A stretch of DNA of 64,000 bases from contig NZ_FOHE01000014.1 of NCBI RefSeq assembly GCF_900111445.1, positions 39,845 through 103,844 on the forward strand, in the 5' to 3' direction. The notes under the pieces are model-generated. The model saw only the letters and a list, made by a program, of their open reading frames with translations, had not been told where the DNA came from and ran no database searches. The stretch is from Oceanobacillus limi (GTDB taxonomy: Bacteria > Bacillota > Bacilli > Bacillales > Amphibacillaceae). Position numbers and translations under genes: made by a program. Of the stretch, positions 42,897 through 51,061 are shown one piece after another (position 1 is the stretch's first letter; each line of letters begins with the position of its first letter).

Positions 42897-43280
42897 TTAC
42901 TGACACATCATCAGTAAATTTCCATCCGGATCTTTAAAAGCAAACCAGTGATCATCCTGAATATCTGTTACAAGCTCGGCTCCAATATCCTTCATGTATT
43001 GATACGCCTTCCAAATATCGTCGGTTTGAAACATAAAAGCAGGCGTTCGGAAATTCGGAGCACCTCCTTCATCATTTCCACCCCACATTGGCATCTCATC
43101 AAGAATCAGACCAACGCCTCCCATATCTAGGACGTACAGATGACCAAACTGAATTTCTCCATTAGCTGGAATACCTAGCATTTCACAATACCAATCCTTC
43201 GCTTTATGAACATTACGAACAGGGATAAATACCGTACCAATCTTTTGCTTGATAGGACTGCTCACACTATTATTTGTCAT
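42897..43280 (-). CDS. VOC family protein (glyoxalase fold)
   Basis: 127 aa. VFIPVRNVHKAKDWYCEMLG is the first beta-alpha-beta unit; HLYVLDMGG and FAFKDPDGNLLMM the second, as in the glyoxalase/bleomycin-resistance superfamily. Metal ligands and substrate are unclear. ATG 43280 and GTG 43289 are both possible starts; AAAGG is upstream of both. Lies 42 bp upstream of the GyrI-like gene on the same strand. Confidence 0.85.
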   Translation of the reverse strand: MTNNSVSSPIKQKIGTVFIPVRNVHKAKDWYCEMLGIPANGEIQFGHLYVLDMGGVGLILDEMPMWGGNDEGGAPNFRTPAFMFQTDDIWKAYQYMKDIGAELVTDIQDDHWFAFKDPDGNLLMMCQ

Positions 43281-43437
43281 GCTTTTCACGACCTTTCGTT
43301 ACGTTGTACTGGTTACTGGAACTTCCATTGCAAAGGGTGCGTTTAACGCACATTTATATGCAATAGAATACATTTCTATGTGGATTTTTGGCTCAATTAT
43401 TTGCATTTTTGCTTTACCACCTATGTATAAGCTAAAC

Positions 43438-43477
43438 TAGGTGCCTGGCACCAAGTATACTTGGTGCCAGGCACCTA
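43438..43477. repeat. REPIN-like inverted repeat, copy 7
   Basis: TAGGTGCCTGGCACCAAGTA and TACTTGGTGCCAGGCACCTA, a 40-bp perfect palindrome between the VOC gene and the YvbH-like gene. Confidence 0.9.
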
Positions 43478-43485
43478 GGTAAAAA

Positions 43486-44100
43486 TTAATTATTGATGTA
43501 CTTTTCGAACACGTTGCCAAAATCCTTCTGATGGTATTGCTCCCGGATCGTTTTCAGCCAAGAAAAACCGTACTCTGTAAGCTGTTTGTACTGATCTGCT
43601 AAGGCAACATCATTTGTTCTAGCATTTTGCAAAACTGTTACAGCTTTTTCTAAACTCTCCCCAGCTAGATTCTGTATTGCATTGTTTTCTGTTGTTACTT
43701 CAGATATATAAACCAATGCTTTATAAAGATCATTCAATTTATCCAGCTGTTTTTTGTCTACATCAATACTAAATGCTTCATTTCCTAAATTAAACTTAAT
43801 TTCAATATCTAAGTCGACTTTCCCTGCCGTTTCTAAAAGGACATTCGAAATCTTATGCTGGGAATACGGGTAGCGTTTTAACGTTCGTTTAGAGGACACC
43901 GCATTCTCACCATCAACATGTATGAATGCTAAATTCGTAAAGCAATACTCATCTGCTTTTGTTTTTATTAAGAAGTAGATCTTTTCATCATCTTCATGTC
44001 GAACATAGTCGTCTGCATCTGTTTTGTCATAATCATGCGGCTCAATAATCTTACCTATATCAGACAATCCCAAAGCATCTGATGCAATCTTTTTTAACAT
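43486..44100 (-). CDS. PH-domain protein YvbH-like
   Basis: 204 aa. The first ~120 residues form a bacterial PH domain (DEKIYFLIKTKADEYCFTNLAFIHVDG, KRTLKRYPYSQHKISNVLLETAGKVDLDIEIKF), and the rest an all-helical C-terminal oligomerisation domain (ENAIQNLAGESLEKAVTVLQNAR). Length and arrangement match B. subtilis YvbH. The function is unknown. AGGAGG lies upstream of the ATG. Confidence 0.85.
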   Translation of the reverse strand: MLKKIASDALGLSDIGKIIEPHDYDKTDADDYVRHEDDEKIYFLIKTKADEYCFTNLAFIHVDGENAVSSKRTLKRYPYSQHKISNVLLETAGKVDLDIEIKFNLGNEAFSIDVDKKQLDKLNDLYKALVYISEVTTENNAIQNLAGESLEKAVTVLQNARTNDVALADQYKQLTEYGFSWLKTIREQYHQKDFGNVFEKYINN

Positions 44101-44203
44101 ACCTATCTCCTCCTCATTTTTATTACCGCCTATATTATATCACACTATTCAGACAACTAAAGCGATCTTAAAAGGTATTTTGCAACAATCTCCTACAAAT
44201 CCC

Positions 44204-44220
44204 GACAGGTGCCTGGCACC
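44204..44220. repeat. REPIN half copy 8
   Basis: CGACAGGTGCCTGGCACC only; the facing half is missing. It lies just before the terminator at 44228. Confidence 0.7.
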
Positions 44221-44227
44221 TAAATGT

Positions 44228-44264
44228 AAAAAAGCGAATGGCCTTTGATTGGCCGTTCGCTTTT
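44228..44264. terminator. Terminator of the PTS operon
   Basis: AAAGCGAATGGCC and GGCCGTTCGCTTT pair around a 7-base loop; the minus strand continues with TTTTTTAC and the plus strand with TTTTGGCTTTTTT. Confidence 0.9.
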
Positions 44265-44271
44265 GGCTTTT

Positions 44272-45723
44272 TTATTCTTTTCTTAGTTTTGCTACTTCGT
44301 CTGCAACGAATTGAACGTTGGTTCCGACAACTACTTGAATGTTGTGTTTATCAATAACGTTAATCCCCGGAACTCCTGTAGCTTTAATTTTATCTTGATC
44401 TACTTTATCCATATCTTTAACTTCTAGGCGTAGGCGTGTTACACAGTTATCTATGGATGTCACGTTCTCGTCTCCGCCTAAACCGTCATAAATTTGTGAT
44501 GCCATACTTGCAAATCTTGCTTGTTTATCACCAGTTGTTCCTTCTGCCGCCTCTTCTACAACCTCATCATTCTCACGACCAGGCGTTTTCAAGTTGAATT
44601 TCACAATTAGGAAACGGAATAGTAAATAGTAAATAACCGCAAATACCAAACCTTGCAGTAATAACATAAATGGTTTATTTGCAAGTGGTAAGCTTGAACT
44701 TAATACAAAGTCTACAAGACCCGCGCTAAACCCAAATCCTGCAGTCCATTGAAATGTTGCTGCAATGAATAAGGAAATACCAGTTAATGCAGCGTGTACT
44801 ACATAAAGCGCTGGAGCTAAGAACATGAATGAGAATTCAAGCGGCTCTGTTACTCCTGTAAAGAATGCTGCGAATGATGCAGCCAATAGCAATGAAGCTG
44901 CTTGCTTTTTACGTTTCGTTTTTGCAGTATGATACATCGCTAGGGCTGCACCTGGTAGTCCAAACATCATAATAGGAAAGAATCCTGCTTGATACATGCC
45001 TGTAACACCTTTTTCACCTGTGCTTGCCCAGAAGTTACCAATATCATTAATACCTGCAACATCAAACCAAAATACAGAGTTCAATGCATGGTGTAGGCCT
45101 GTTGGAATTAATAACCGGTTAAAGAATCCATATAAACCTGCACCTGTTGCACCTAATGTACTAATTCCTTCAGCGAAAGATACAAGTCCACCATATACAA
45201 ATGGCCAAACAAAATATAGTATTGCAGAAGCTACCAACATTGCAACAGAAGTCATAATTGGCACAAGACGTTTCCCACTAAAGAACGCAAGTGCATCAGG
45301 TAATTGAACTTCACTAAATCGATTAAACATGTTAGCTGCGATTACACCTGAGAGTATACCAATAAATGCATTACCAATATTCCCAAATGCTAAGTCAACA
45401 TTCTCGGCCTCCACACCCTGATACATTGCGACTGAATCGGGCGATAATAAGGTTGTTACTACTAAAAACCCTACCAACCCACTAAGCGCAGCAGACCCAT
45501 CTCTCGTTTTTGCCATTCCCAATGCAACACCAACTGCGAATAAAATTGGAATGTTGTCGATAATTGCACTTCCTGCTGTTATAAGGAATGCGGCTATTAT
45601 ATTTCCTGTTCCCCAACCGTCGTGGTCAATCCAATAACCAATACCCATCAAGATCGCAGCAGCTGGTAATACAGCAACTGGAAGCATTAATGAGCGTCCG
45701 AGACGTTGTAAATATTTCATCAT
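44272..45723 (-). CDS. nagP: PTS EIICB component, N-acetylglucosamine type (NagP/NagE-like)
   Basis: 483 aa from the ATG at 45723 (AGGAGG nine bases upstream). The EIIC membrane domain (about 1-375) has SLMLPVAVLPAAAIL and LHHALNSVFWFDVAGINDIGNFW with GMYQAGFFPIMMFGLPGAALAMYH, closest in my recollection to GlcNAc permeases rather than PtsG. The EIIB domain holds phospho-Cys at about 427 (SIDNCVTRLRLEV). There is no EIIA domain; the gene at 46706 supplies a free one. It imports and phosphorylates GlcNAc (or glucose). Confidence 0.85.
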   Translation of the reverse strand: MMKYLQRLGRSLMLPVAVLPAAAILMGIGYWIDHDGWGTGNIIAAFLITAGSAIIDNIPILFAVGVALGMAKTRDGSAALSGLVGFLVVTTLLSPDSVAMYQGVEAENVDLAFGNIGNAFIGILSGVIAANMFNRFSEVQLPDALAFFSGKRLVPIMTSVAMLVASAILYFVWPFVYGGLVSFAEGISTLGATGAGLYGFFNRLLIPTGLHHALNSVFWFDVAGINDIGNFWASTGEKGVTGMYQAGFFPIMMFGLPGAALAMYHTAKTKRKKQAASLLLAASFAAFFTGVTEPLEFSFMFLAPALYVVHAALTGISLFIAATFQWTAGFGFSAGLVDFVLSSSLPLANKPFMLLLQGLVFAVIYYLLFRFLIVKFNLKTPGRENDEVVEEAAEGTTGDKQARFASMASQIYDGLGGDENVTSIDNCVTRLRLEVKDMDKVDQDKIKATGVPGINVIDKHNIQVVVGTNVQFVADEVAKLRKE

Positions 45724-45838
45724 TTTAAAATTCCTCCTATCACTTATCAAATATTATCCTTTGCAATTTTACCGAAAATTACTTAGAAACCCGTATCGAT
45801 TGGTTCGGCCAAACTCATAATTATTATAAAAGTGCATG

Positions 45839-46663
45839 TTACATTTCATACTTCCTTAACCGCTCAATGTGAAGTGATATATAGCCTAGCTCTTCTTCTG
45901 GTAGATCAATACCATGTAATGAAGCAAGCTCCTTTCTCACTTCCATCGCACATCGATACGAATGCTCAAATTTTTTCTTAATCATGCTTAACATCTCCGC
46001 ATCCATGGTATGTGCTTCATAATGATGTGCACGTGTTAGCGCAAAACGCAGATGGGTGATGAGACGTTCATAAGCAAGGTCTTCTTGCTTAATCGTGATT
46101 TCTAAGTAATTTTGAATGGTTTCCACCATGTCCCTTAAAATTGCTGTTTGTCTGACCGTTTCGTGTAAATCACCTCCTTGAATCTTCATTGTATGAATAT
46201 GAAGGGCAATAAAGGCAGCTTCATCAATCGGCATCTCGATACCTAGCTTGTCGTTAATAAGCCGAAGTGCCCAAAGCCCAATATCAAACTCTTCTTTGTA
46301 CAAAATTTTAATTTCTTGTAAGAGTTTGTTTTTCAAATGGATTCCTTGACTCTCTCTTTCAATAGCAAACGATAGATGATCTGTTAAAGCTAATGAAATA
46401 TGCTCATTTAATTTTATGCCTAATTGCTTCTCCGCATGGGCAATTATTTCTTCCGAGAGAATAAAGTGTTCTTCTGGTATTCGTAATAAAAGCTGCTGTA
46501 ACTTCTCATTCTCCTTTAGCACAAAAAGCTTCTCAATCTTCTTTGGGTTGACAATGTCATTTTTCCCTTTGTTGAATGCCACTCCTGCACCAATTGCGAT
46601 CTTCTCTTGATCCTCATCAAGTATAATAACTGCATTATTATTTAATACTTTTTTAATTCTCAC
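45839..46663 (-). CDS. BglG/LicT-family transcription antiterminator
   Basis: 274 aa from the GTG at 46663, with AAGGGCG eight bases upstream (the GTG at 46672 is less well placed). The N-terminal ~55 residues are the CAT RNA-binding domain (MRIKKVLNNNAVIILDEDQ, FNKGKNDIVNP). Two PRD domains follow, each with conserved histidines: DHLSFAIER and FIALHIHTM in PRD1, THLRFALTRAHHYE and YISLHIERL in PRD2. Phosphorylation by HPr and EIIB sets its activity. It should act on the leader at 47312-47396 upstream of this operon. Confidence 0.92.
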   Translation of the reverse strand: MRIKKVLNNNAVIILDEDQEKIAIGAGVAFNKGKNDIVNPKKIEKLFVLKENEKLQQLLLRIPEEHFILSEEIIAHAEKQLGIKLNEHISLALTDHLSFAIERESQGIHLKNKLLQEIKILYKEEFDIGLWALRLINDKLGIEMPIDEAAFIALHIHTMKIQGGDLHETVRQTAILRDMVETIQNYLEITIKQEDLAYERLITHLRFALTRAHHYEAHTMDAEMLSMIKKKFEHSYRCAMEVRKELASLHGIDLPEEELGYISLHIERLRKYEM

Positions 46664-46705
46664 TAAAACCACGCCCTTATAGGTTTTATTATTCTTAGAG
46701 TTACC

Positions 46706-47206
46706 TTAGTACGTGATTAATACTGTTTCAGCTGCTTCACTCTGTTGTGACTCTGTAAAATTATATTCTTTCCCAGTTGTAGAGCTATTTGTGATGACAA
46801 TAGGAGAAATAATGTCTTTTGCATGTTCCTTAATATAGTCCAAATCAACATCTAACAGCTTCTTACCGACGGACACCTTATCTCCCGTCTTCACATGCAC
46901 CGTAAACCCTTCCCCTTCTAATGCAACTGTTTCCAAACCTACATGTATTAATATTTCCGTGCCATCTTCTGCAAGGATACCGACTGCATGCTTTGATGGA
47001 GCTACTTGAACAACTTCACCATTTATAGGCGATAGAACCTCGCCCTTTGTCGGCCTTACAGCTATGCCCTCTCCCATCATCTTTTGACTAAAAACTGGAT
47101 CTGGAACATTTTCTAATGTGATCACTTCTCCAGTAATGGGTGCATAGATTTCGTTTTGCTTCGATTTCTTAAACATACCTTTAAACAAGTTAAAGACTCC
47201 CTTCAT
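46706..47206 (-). CDS. PTS EIIA glucose-type component
   Basis: 166 aa, soluble. IYAPITGEVITLENVPDPVFSQKMMGEGIAV opens the Crr-type fold; H73 (SKHAVGIL) and H88 (ILIHVGLET) are the paired active-site histidines, H88 being phosphorylated by HPr. It passes phosphate to EIICB proteins lacking their own EIIA, such as the one at 44272. First gene of an EIIA-antiterminator-EIICB operon. Confidence 0.92.
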   Translation of the reverse strand: MKGVFNLFKGMFKKSKQNEIYAPITGEVITLENVPDPVFSQKMMGEGIAVRPTKGEVLSPINGEVVQVAPSKHAVGILAEDGTEILIHVGLETVALEGEGFTVHVKTGDKVSVGKKLLDVDLDYIKEHAKDIISPIVITNSSTTGKEYNFTESQQSEAAETVLITY

Positions 47207-47311
47207 TTTCCTTGCTGCTATAAAACTTATGATAAAAAGGATTTATTCCTATTATGCTAGAATTTCTAAAAATTACCCTTTAGAAGCACTAGTCCAAACA
47301 TTAATTATATC

Positions 47312-47396
47312 AAAAAAGGCATGGGGGTACATAAAGAGGAGCCTAGCTTCTCTTTAAAGGTACCACCATGCCTAATCGAATCAGTAACATGTGATC
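47312..47396 (-). promoter_or_regulatory. Leader terminator with overlapping antiterminator (RAT) sequence
   Basis: On the minus strand AGGCATGGTGGTAC...GTACCCCCATGCCTTTTTT forms a strong intrinsic terminator (47311-47373). Just upstream and overlapping its 5' arm is CACATGTTACTGATTCGATT (47377-47396), with the TGTTACTG-N-AGGCA layout of ribonucleic antiterminators bound by LicT/GlcT-type proteins. The only such protein in the window is encoded two genes downstream, so the operon probably controls itself. Confidence 0.8.
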
Positions 47397-47416
47397 AATC
47401 ATTTAATTGTATGGTC

Positions 47417-47445
47417 ATCATACCATTTACCTATAAAAAAATCAA
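47417..47445 (-). promoter_or_regulatory. SigA promoter of the EIIA-antiterminator-EIICB operon
   Basis: TTGATT (47445-47440), 17-bp spacer, TATGAT (47422-47417) on the minus strand. The transcript would start about 40 bases upstream of the leader hairpin. Confidence 0.8.
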
Positions 47446-47453
47446 CACTTTTT

Positions 47454-47468
47454 TGTAAACGGTATCAA
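47454..47468 (-). promoter_or_regulatory. cre site upstream of the PTS operon promoter
   Basis: TTGATACCGTTTACA matches WTGNAANCGNWNNCW with one mismatch, just upstream of the -35 element. From this position CcpA could repress or activate. Confidence 0.55.
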
Positions 47469-47507
47469 CTTTCAAATTATAGCCTTTATCCGTCCTAATT
47501 AATATAA

Positions 47508-47537
47508 GTCACCGTCCTTTTACTCTACGACGGTGAC
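47508..47537. terminator. Hairpin after the HMG-CoA lyase gene
   Basis: GTCACCGTC and GACGGTGAC form a 9-bp stem around a 12-base loop. The minus strand continues with TTATATTAATTA, a weak T tract. Confidence 0.5.
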
Positions 47538-47552
47538 CTACATCTTATCTAA

Positions 47553-48458
47553 TTATTGCTGAGCAGCTTCATAAGCTAGCGATTTACTAGGAAGAGACTT
47601 TCCCAGTTTATTTTGTATATAAAACGCTGCTTCCTGTACCTTTTTTTCATCAATTCCTGTTTTAATTCCCATACCGTGAAGCAAATAAAGAATATCATTC
47701 GTCGCTACATTTCCCGCTGCCCCCGGGGCATATGGGCACCCCCCTAGTCCACCAATGGAACTATCAAACCTTGTAATACCATATTCCATCGAAGCCATGA
47801 TATTTGCAATTGCCATTCCCCTCGTATCGTGATAGTGCATAATAATTCTATCTTTTGGATACCTCTGTAAAACTTGTTCCAATAACTGTTCAACCTGAGA
47901 AGGAACTGCAGTACCAATTGTGTCTCCTAGGGATAAATCGTCCACACCAAATTCCATTAATTGATCACAGACTCGAATGACGTCATCTGTAGAAACGCTT
48001 CCTTCGTATGGACAATCGAAAACAGTAGAAACATATCCCGTTACGTGCTTCCCCTCTTTCCTAGCTCCTTCAATTACTTCTCGTAAAACTGGATAGGTAT
48101 CATCTATTGATTTATTTATATTTTTACGATTATGTGTTTCGCTAGCAGACATAAATACAGACGCACCATCAATCCCTGCTTCCAAAGCTAGTTCAAGTCC
48201 CTTCTTGTTTGGTACAAGTGCTGAGTAACGAACATTCGGATTTCGTTTTAACTTCTGCCCCACTTCATGCGCATCAGCCAATTGAGGGACCCATTTTGGA
48301 TGAACAAATGATGAAAACTCAATTTCTCTGACTCCAGAATCAGAAAGCATATTGATCCAAGCAATTTTATCTAATGTCGGTACACGATTCTTTTCATTTT
48401 GCAATCCATCCCTCGGACCAACTTCTTTTATTTGTACTTCCTTTGGCCATCGTTTCAC
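47553..48458 (-). CDS. Hydroxymethylglutaryl-CoA lyase
   Basis: 301 aa starting at GTG after GGGAGGGGAG. EVGPRDGLQNE (metal and substrate site), SALVPNKKGLELALEAG, MHYHDTRGMA (metal-binding His pair) and GGLGGCPYAPGAAGN (catalytic Cys) are all present. It cleaves HMG-CoA to acetoacetate and acetyl-CoA, the last step of leucine degradation. B. subtilis YngG is the counterpart. No other leucine-degradation gene is next to it; a perfect cre site 25-39 bp upstream suggests strong glucose repression. Confidence 0.93.
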   Translation of the reverse strand: MKRWPKEVQIKEVGPRDGLQNEKNRVPTLDKIAWINMLSDSGVREIEFSSFVHPKWVPQLADAHEVGQKLKRNPNVRYSALVPNKKGLELALEAGIDGASVFMSASETHNRKNINKSIDDTYPVLREVIEGARKEGKHVTGYVSTVFDCPYEGSVSTDDVIRVCDQLMEFGVDDLSLGDTIGTAVPSQVEQLLEQVLQRYPKDRIIMHYHDTRGMAIANIMASMEYGITRFDSSIGGLGGCPYAPGAAGNVATNDILYLLHGMGIKTGIDEKKVQEAAFYIQNKLGKSLPSKSLAYEAAQQ

Positions 48459-48482
48459 ATTGCTCCCCTCCCATTACAAAAG

Positions 48483-48497
48483 TGAATACGCTTACAT
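48483..48497 (-). promoter_or_regulatory. Perfect CcpA cre site before the HMG-CoA lyase gene
   Basis: ATGTAAGCGTATTCA on the minus strand satisfies every fixed position of WTGNAANCGNWNNCW. Confidence 0.8.
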
Positions 48498-48771
48498 ATA
48501 TAAAACTGAAAACAATTTCCTTGGTATATCTTATTCTAGATTACTGGATAAGGTTATCATCCTAACCAATTCAAATCTCATTTAGTACATATATATTCAA
48601 TGATGTTTCTTTTCATTCAACTTTGTTGAATACAATATATAATAAATATTCACACAATGTCAATAGGAATGAGGTGAATATGGTATTGCAACACTAGATA
48701 GTACCGTTTCATAGGCTGGTCATTCTCATATCTATTTTCCTCATTTAAAACTTGCTATTTTGAGTTTGAAT
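48498..48771. other. Intergenic region upstream of the HMG-CoA lyase gene
   Basis: About 270 bp, AT rich. It contains the presumed promoter of the lyase gene; no gene, hairpin or riboswitch pattern was recognised. Confidence 0.4.
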
Positions 48772-48805
48772 AAAAAACTCTTGTCTTAAAAAATAAAGAC
48801 AAGAG
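48772..48805 (-). terminator. Terminator of the small coiled-coil gene
   Basis: CTCTTGTCTT and AAGACAAGAG pair around an A/T loop; the minus strand continues TTTTTTA. Confidence 0.9.
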
Positions 48806-48824
48806 CTCAAATCAATGTAATTTA

Positions 48825-49127
48825 CTAATTTTCTTCCTTTAACGCCAAATAATATTCTTCCTGTGTTGGTACAACTTGTTCTTGAATACAAATTTCAATT
48901 AGTTCCCGTAGTCGTACATTCTGTTGGAACATCTGTTCATTCACCTCTTGCAAATAGTTCACTTTATCCCCGCTAGGAGCTGATTGATTCGATTTTACTG
49001 ACTCTACTGCATTTTTCACGGTTACATCCATCTCTAATCGAAGCTCTTTAAGTTGGGCTGCTAATCCTCTATATTCTTCTTCTAACAATCTCACCCGCTT
49101 ATTAAGATGTTCAACGTTATTATTCAA
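48825..49127 (-). CDS. Small coiled-coil protein
   Basis: 100 aa starting at TTG, with GGGGG upstream. Residues 1-47 form a coiled coil (LNKRVRLLEEEYRGLAAQLKELRLEM), then an Asn/Ser-rich hinge and a second helix (YLQEVNEQMFQQNVRLRELIEICIQEQ). No family recognised. It is divergent from the Hsp20-like gene in a region rich in spore genes, so a spore role is possible but unsupported by the sequence itself. Confidence 0.65.
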   Translation of the reverse strand: MNNNVEHLNKRVRLLEEEYRGLAAQLKELRLEMDVTVKNAVESVKSNQSAPSGDKVNYLQEVNEQMFQQNVRLRELIEICIQEQVVPTQEEYYLALKEEN

Positions 49128-49256
49128 TATTAAATCCCCCTAACCGTCCTTACATATTTACGCTAAAGAAATTTGATTATAACTTTTTAAATACAGGCAC
49201 TTTTTCATCCCATCGTTACTAAACTAAATATGACTGGGCGAAGGGAGTGGTGTTTT

Positions 49257-49742
49257 TTGAATAAGTATTGGCCAAAAAAATGGAATGAAAAACTACCTAA
49301 CTTCCTAGGCGAGGATTTCTTTTCTAGTTTTGATTTTCTAGAAAACAACCAAGAAGAAGGTGAAAATAGTAACGATAACACAGCCAAATCCCCTAATTTT
49401 TCAAGTCTAAAGGTAGATATTTGCGAACTGGAAAACGAGTTGCTACTGGTTTTTCGCGCCCCTGGAATTATGCTTGAGGATGTTGAGATAGATGTATATG
49501 ACAAAACGCTAGAAATTTCCGGATATATACAGGTTGACCATAAGAAATTTCGTCCGATCCATTCAGAGCTATATCAAGGTCCAGTAATGAGAAAAGTTAA
49601 ATTGCCATATCCTTGTCGGCATGACAAAATTAAAGCTTCATACCATCATGGATATTTGTATGTACACTTACATCGTTTAATTCGTACAAAGAAGACGTTA
49701 AAGAAAATTGATGTTCATGACTTGGATGATGCAAAGGATTAA
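49257..49742 (+). CDS. Hsp20/alpha-crystallin-like protein (CotP/CotM-like)
   Basis: 161 aa from a TTG at 49257, preceded by GGGAGTGG. The C-terminal ~100 residues have the alpha-crystallin pattern: VDICELENELLLVFRAPGIMLEDVEIDVYDKTLEISGY, a middle loop, then KVKLPYPCRHDKIKASYHHGYLYVHLHR. The IxI tail motif is not clear, which is common in spore-coat members such as CotM and CotP. Small heat-shock proteins hold unfolding proteins; in Bacillaceae several are coat components. Nearby gerP-like and coat-type genes favour that reading. Confidence 0.78.
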   Translation: MNKYWPKKWNEKLPNFLGEDFFSSFDFLENNQEEGENSNDNTAKSPNFSSLKVDICELENELLLVFRAPGIMLEDVEIDVYDKTLEISGYIQVDHKKFRPIHSELYQGPVMRKVKLPYPCRHDKIKASYHHGYLYVHLHRLIRTKKTLKKIDVHDLDDAKD

Positions 49743-49832
49743 GATTATTTTGCATGAAATAAGCTTTCTGTAGAATATACTTAATCGTATGAAAAGTAGC
49801 CATAAAGGAATTTGGCAATAGGAGGTGTTTTC

Positions 49833-50987
49833 TTGGGTTTCTTTGATAATCACGGTTTAAGTTTTCGACAAAAAAAAGCGTTAGAGAGTGATCGCACAAC
49901 CGATTTATTAGGTATCGAAAAGGCAGCAGAAGAAGCTAAAATCCCAGAAGTGGAGGGAGAAAAGGTAACGGAGCGCTCCCTCCAGTATGGTCTAGAAGCG
50001 GCTCCATCTATAGGAGACCGAACTATTTCAACGTTTACAAGAGAACCACGGCCAGCCTACGCAGGTATCCCCACTTTTTTACGTACCCCTTTTCTAGAAG
50101 ATGTTCGCCGTGTTGGTGAATACGATGTTGCATTTATCGGTGTCCCATTTGATATTGGAACAACTTATCGAGCTGGAGCAAGATTTGGGCCAGAGGCAAT
50201 CCGTAGAATCTCTAAATTGTACACGTCCTACAGTTATGAACATGGAGTCGATTTAAAAGAATCACTTCACATGTGCGACGTTGGCGATGTATTTACAATT
50301 GCTAACATTGAAAAAAGCTTTGATCAAATCTATAAGGCCGTTTCCCACGTTTTTGCACAAGGGACATTACCTGTCATGCTCGGTGGAGATCATGCGATTG
50401 GGTATCCTTGTCTACGCGCCATAGCTGATAATGTCGACGGTAAAGTCGGGATTATTCATATGGATCGACATTTAGATTTACAGGAAAAAGACATGGATGA
50501 ACGAATGCATACAACCCCTTGGTTCCATGCAACAAATATACCAAACGCACCACCAGAGAACCTCGTACAAGTTGGTATCGGTGGTTGGCAGGTCCCTCGC
50601 GAAGCAGTGAAAAATGTACGAAAATTTAATACAACCGTTATTACCATGGGCGATATTGAAAAACATGGGATTGATCGTATAGCAGACATTGCATTGGAGA
50701 AGGCATGGAAAGGGGCAAAAGCTGTTTATTTAAGCGTAGATATTGACTCATTTGATAGCGGATTCGTACCAGGAACAGGGTGGCCAGAGCCAGGTGGATT
50801 TTTGCCCAGGGAAGGGATTCAATTTGTAAATCGTGTTGCAAGTGAGGGAATATGTGGAATGGAACTTGTTGAAGTATCTCCACCATATGATGTTAGTGAT
50901 CAAACTGCCTTATTAGGAACAAGGGTCATTTCCGATGCTTTAGCCTCAATGGTCAAGGCTGGAAAGATAGGAAAGCAATTTGCTTAA
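49833..50987 (+). CDS. Ureohydrolase resembling nickel-dependent guanidine hydrolase (GdmH-type)
   Basis: 384 aa from the TTG at 49833, five bases after AGGAGGTG. Arginase-family metal ligands are complete: H187 in LGGDHAIG, D211, H213 and D215 in HMDRHLDLQ, D303 and D305 in SVDIDSFD. Departures from agmatinase/arginase: Arg instead of Ala in the DAH motif, a ~90-residue N-terminal extension, and DERMHTTPWFHATN, GGWQVPR and GFVPGTGWPEPGG, which I recall from the cyanobacterial guanidine hydrolase Sll1077. That enzyme uses Ni2+ and gives urea and ammonia. The neighbouring nickel importer genes agree. Agmatinase or guanidinobutyrase remain alternatives. Confidence 0.72.
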   Translation: MGFFDNHGLSFRQKKALESDRTTDLLGIEKAAEEAKIPEVEGEKVTERSLQYGLEAAPSIGDRTISTFTREPRPAYAGIPTFLRTPFLEDVRRVGEYDVAFIGVPFDIGTTYRAGARFGPEAIRRISKLYTSYSYEHGVDLKESLHMCDVGDVFTIANIEKSFDQIYKAVSHVFAQGTLPVMLGGDHAIGYPCLRAIADNVDGKVGIIHMDRHLDLQEKDMDERMHTTPWFHATNIPNAPPENLVQVGIGGWQVPREAVKNVRKFNTTVITMGDIEKHGIDRIADIALEKAWKGAKAVYLSVDIDSFDSGFVPGTGWPEPGGFLPREGIQFVNRVASEGICGMELVEVSPPYDVSDQTALLGTRVISDALASMVKAGKIGKQFA

Positions 50988-51061
50988 GTAATTCGGGGTC
51001 CCAACCTAACCGTCGGGGCTCCTTCTCGTTTTCTTACTAGATGTAGAAAGGAAGATCTTGA

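Noticed and set aside
43249..43440. 63-codon plus-strand hydrophobic frame
   Set aside because: Overlaps the VOC gene 5' end on the other strand; no convincing ribosome binding site, although its C-terminal half lies in intergenic DNA.
1626..44220. CRISPR array made of the GGTGCCAGGCACC repeats
   Set aside because: Copies are kilobases apart, palindromic and in intergenic gaps, with no regular spacers and no cas genes.
45724..45838. A second antiterminator target between the antiterminator and EIICB genes
   Set aside because: No TGTTACTG-type sequence or terminator hairpin is visible in this 115-bp gap; the leader at 47312 fits instead.
47751..47800. Frameshift or truncation in the HMG-CoA lyase
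   Set aside because: The frame is open over 301 codons with every family motif, and ends normally.
49743..49832. Guanidine riboswitch (ykkC, mini-ykkC or type III) upstream of the ureohydrolase
   Set aside because: The 90-bp gap has no paired ACGR-loop hairpins or ykkC core; the same negative result holds for 17377-17527 before the SMR genes.
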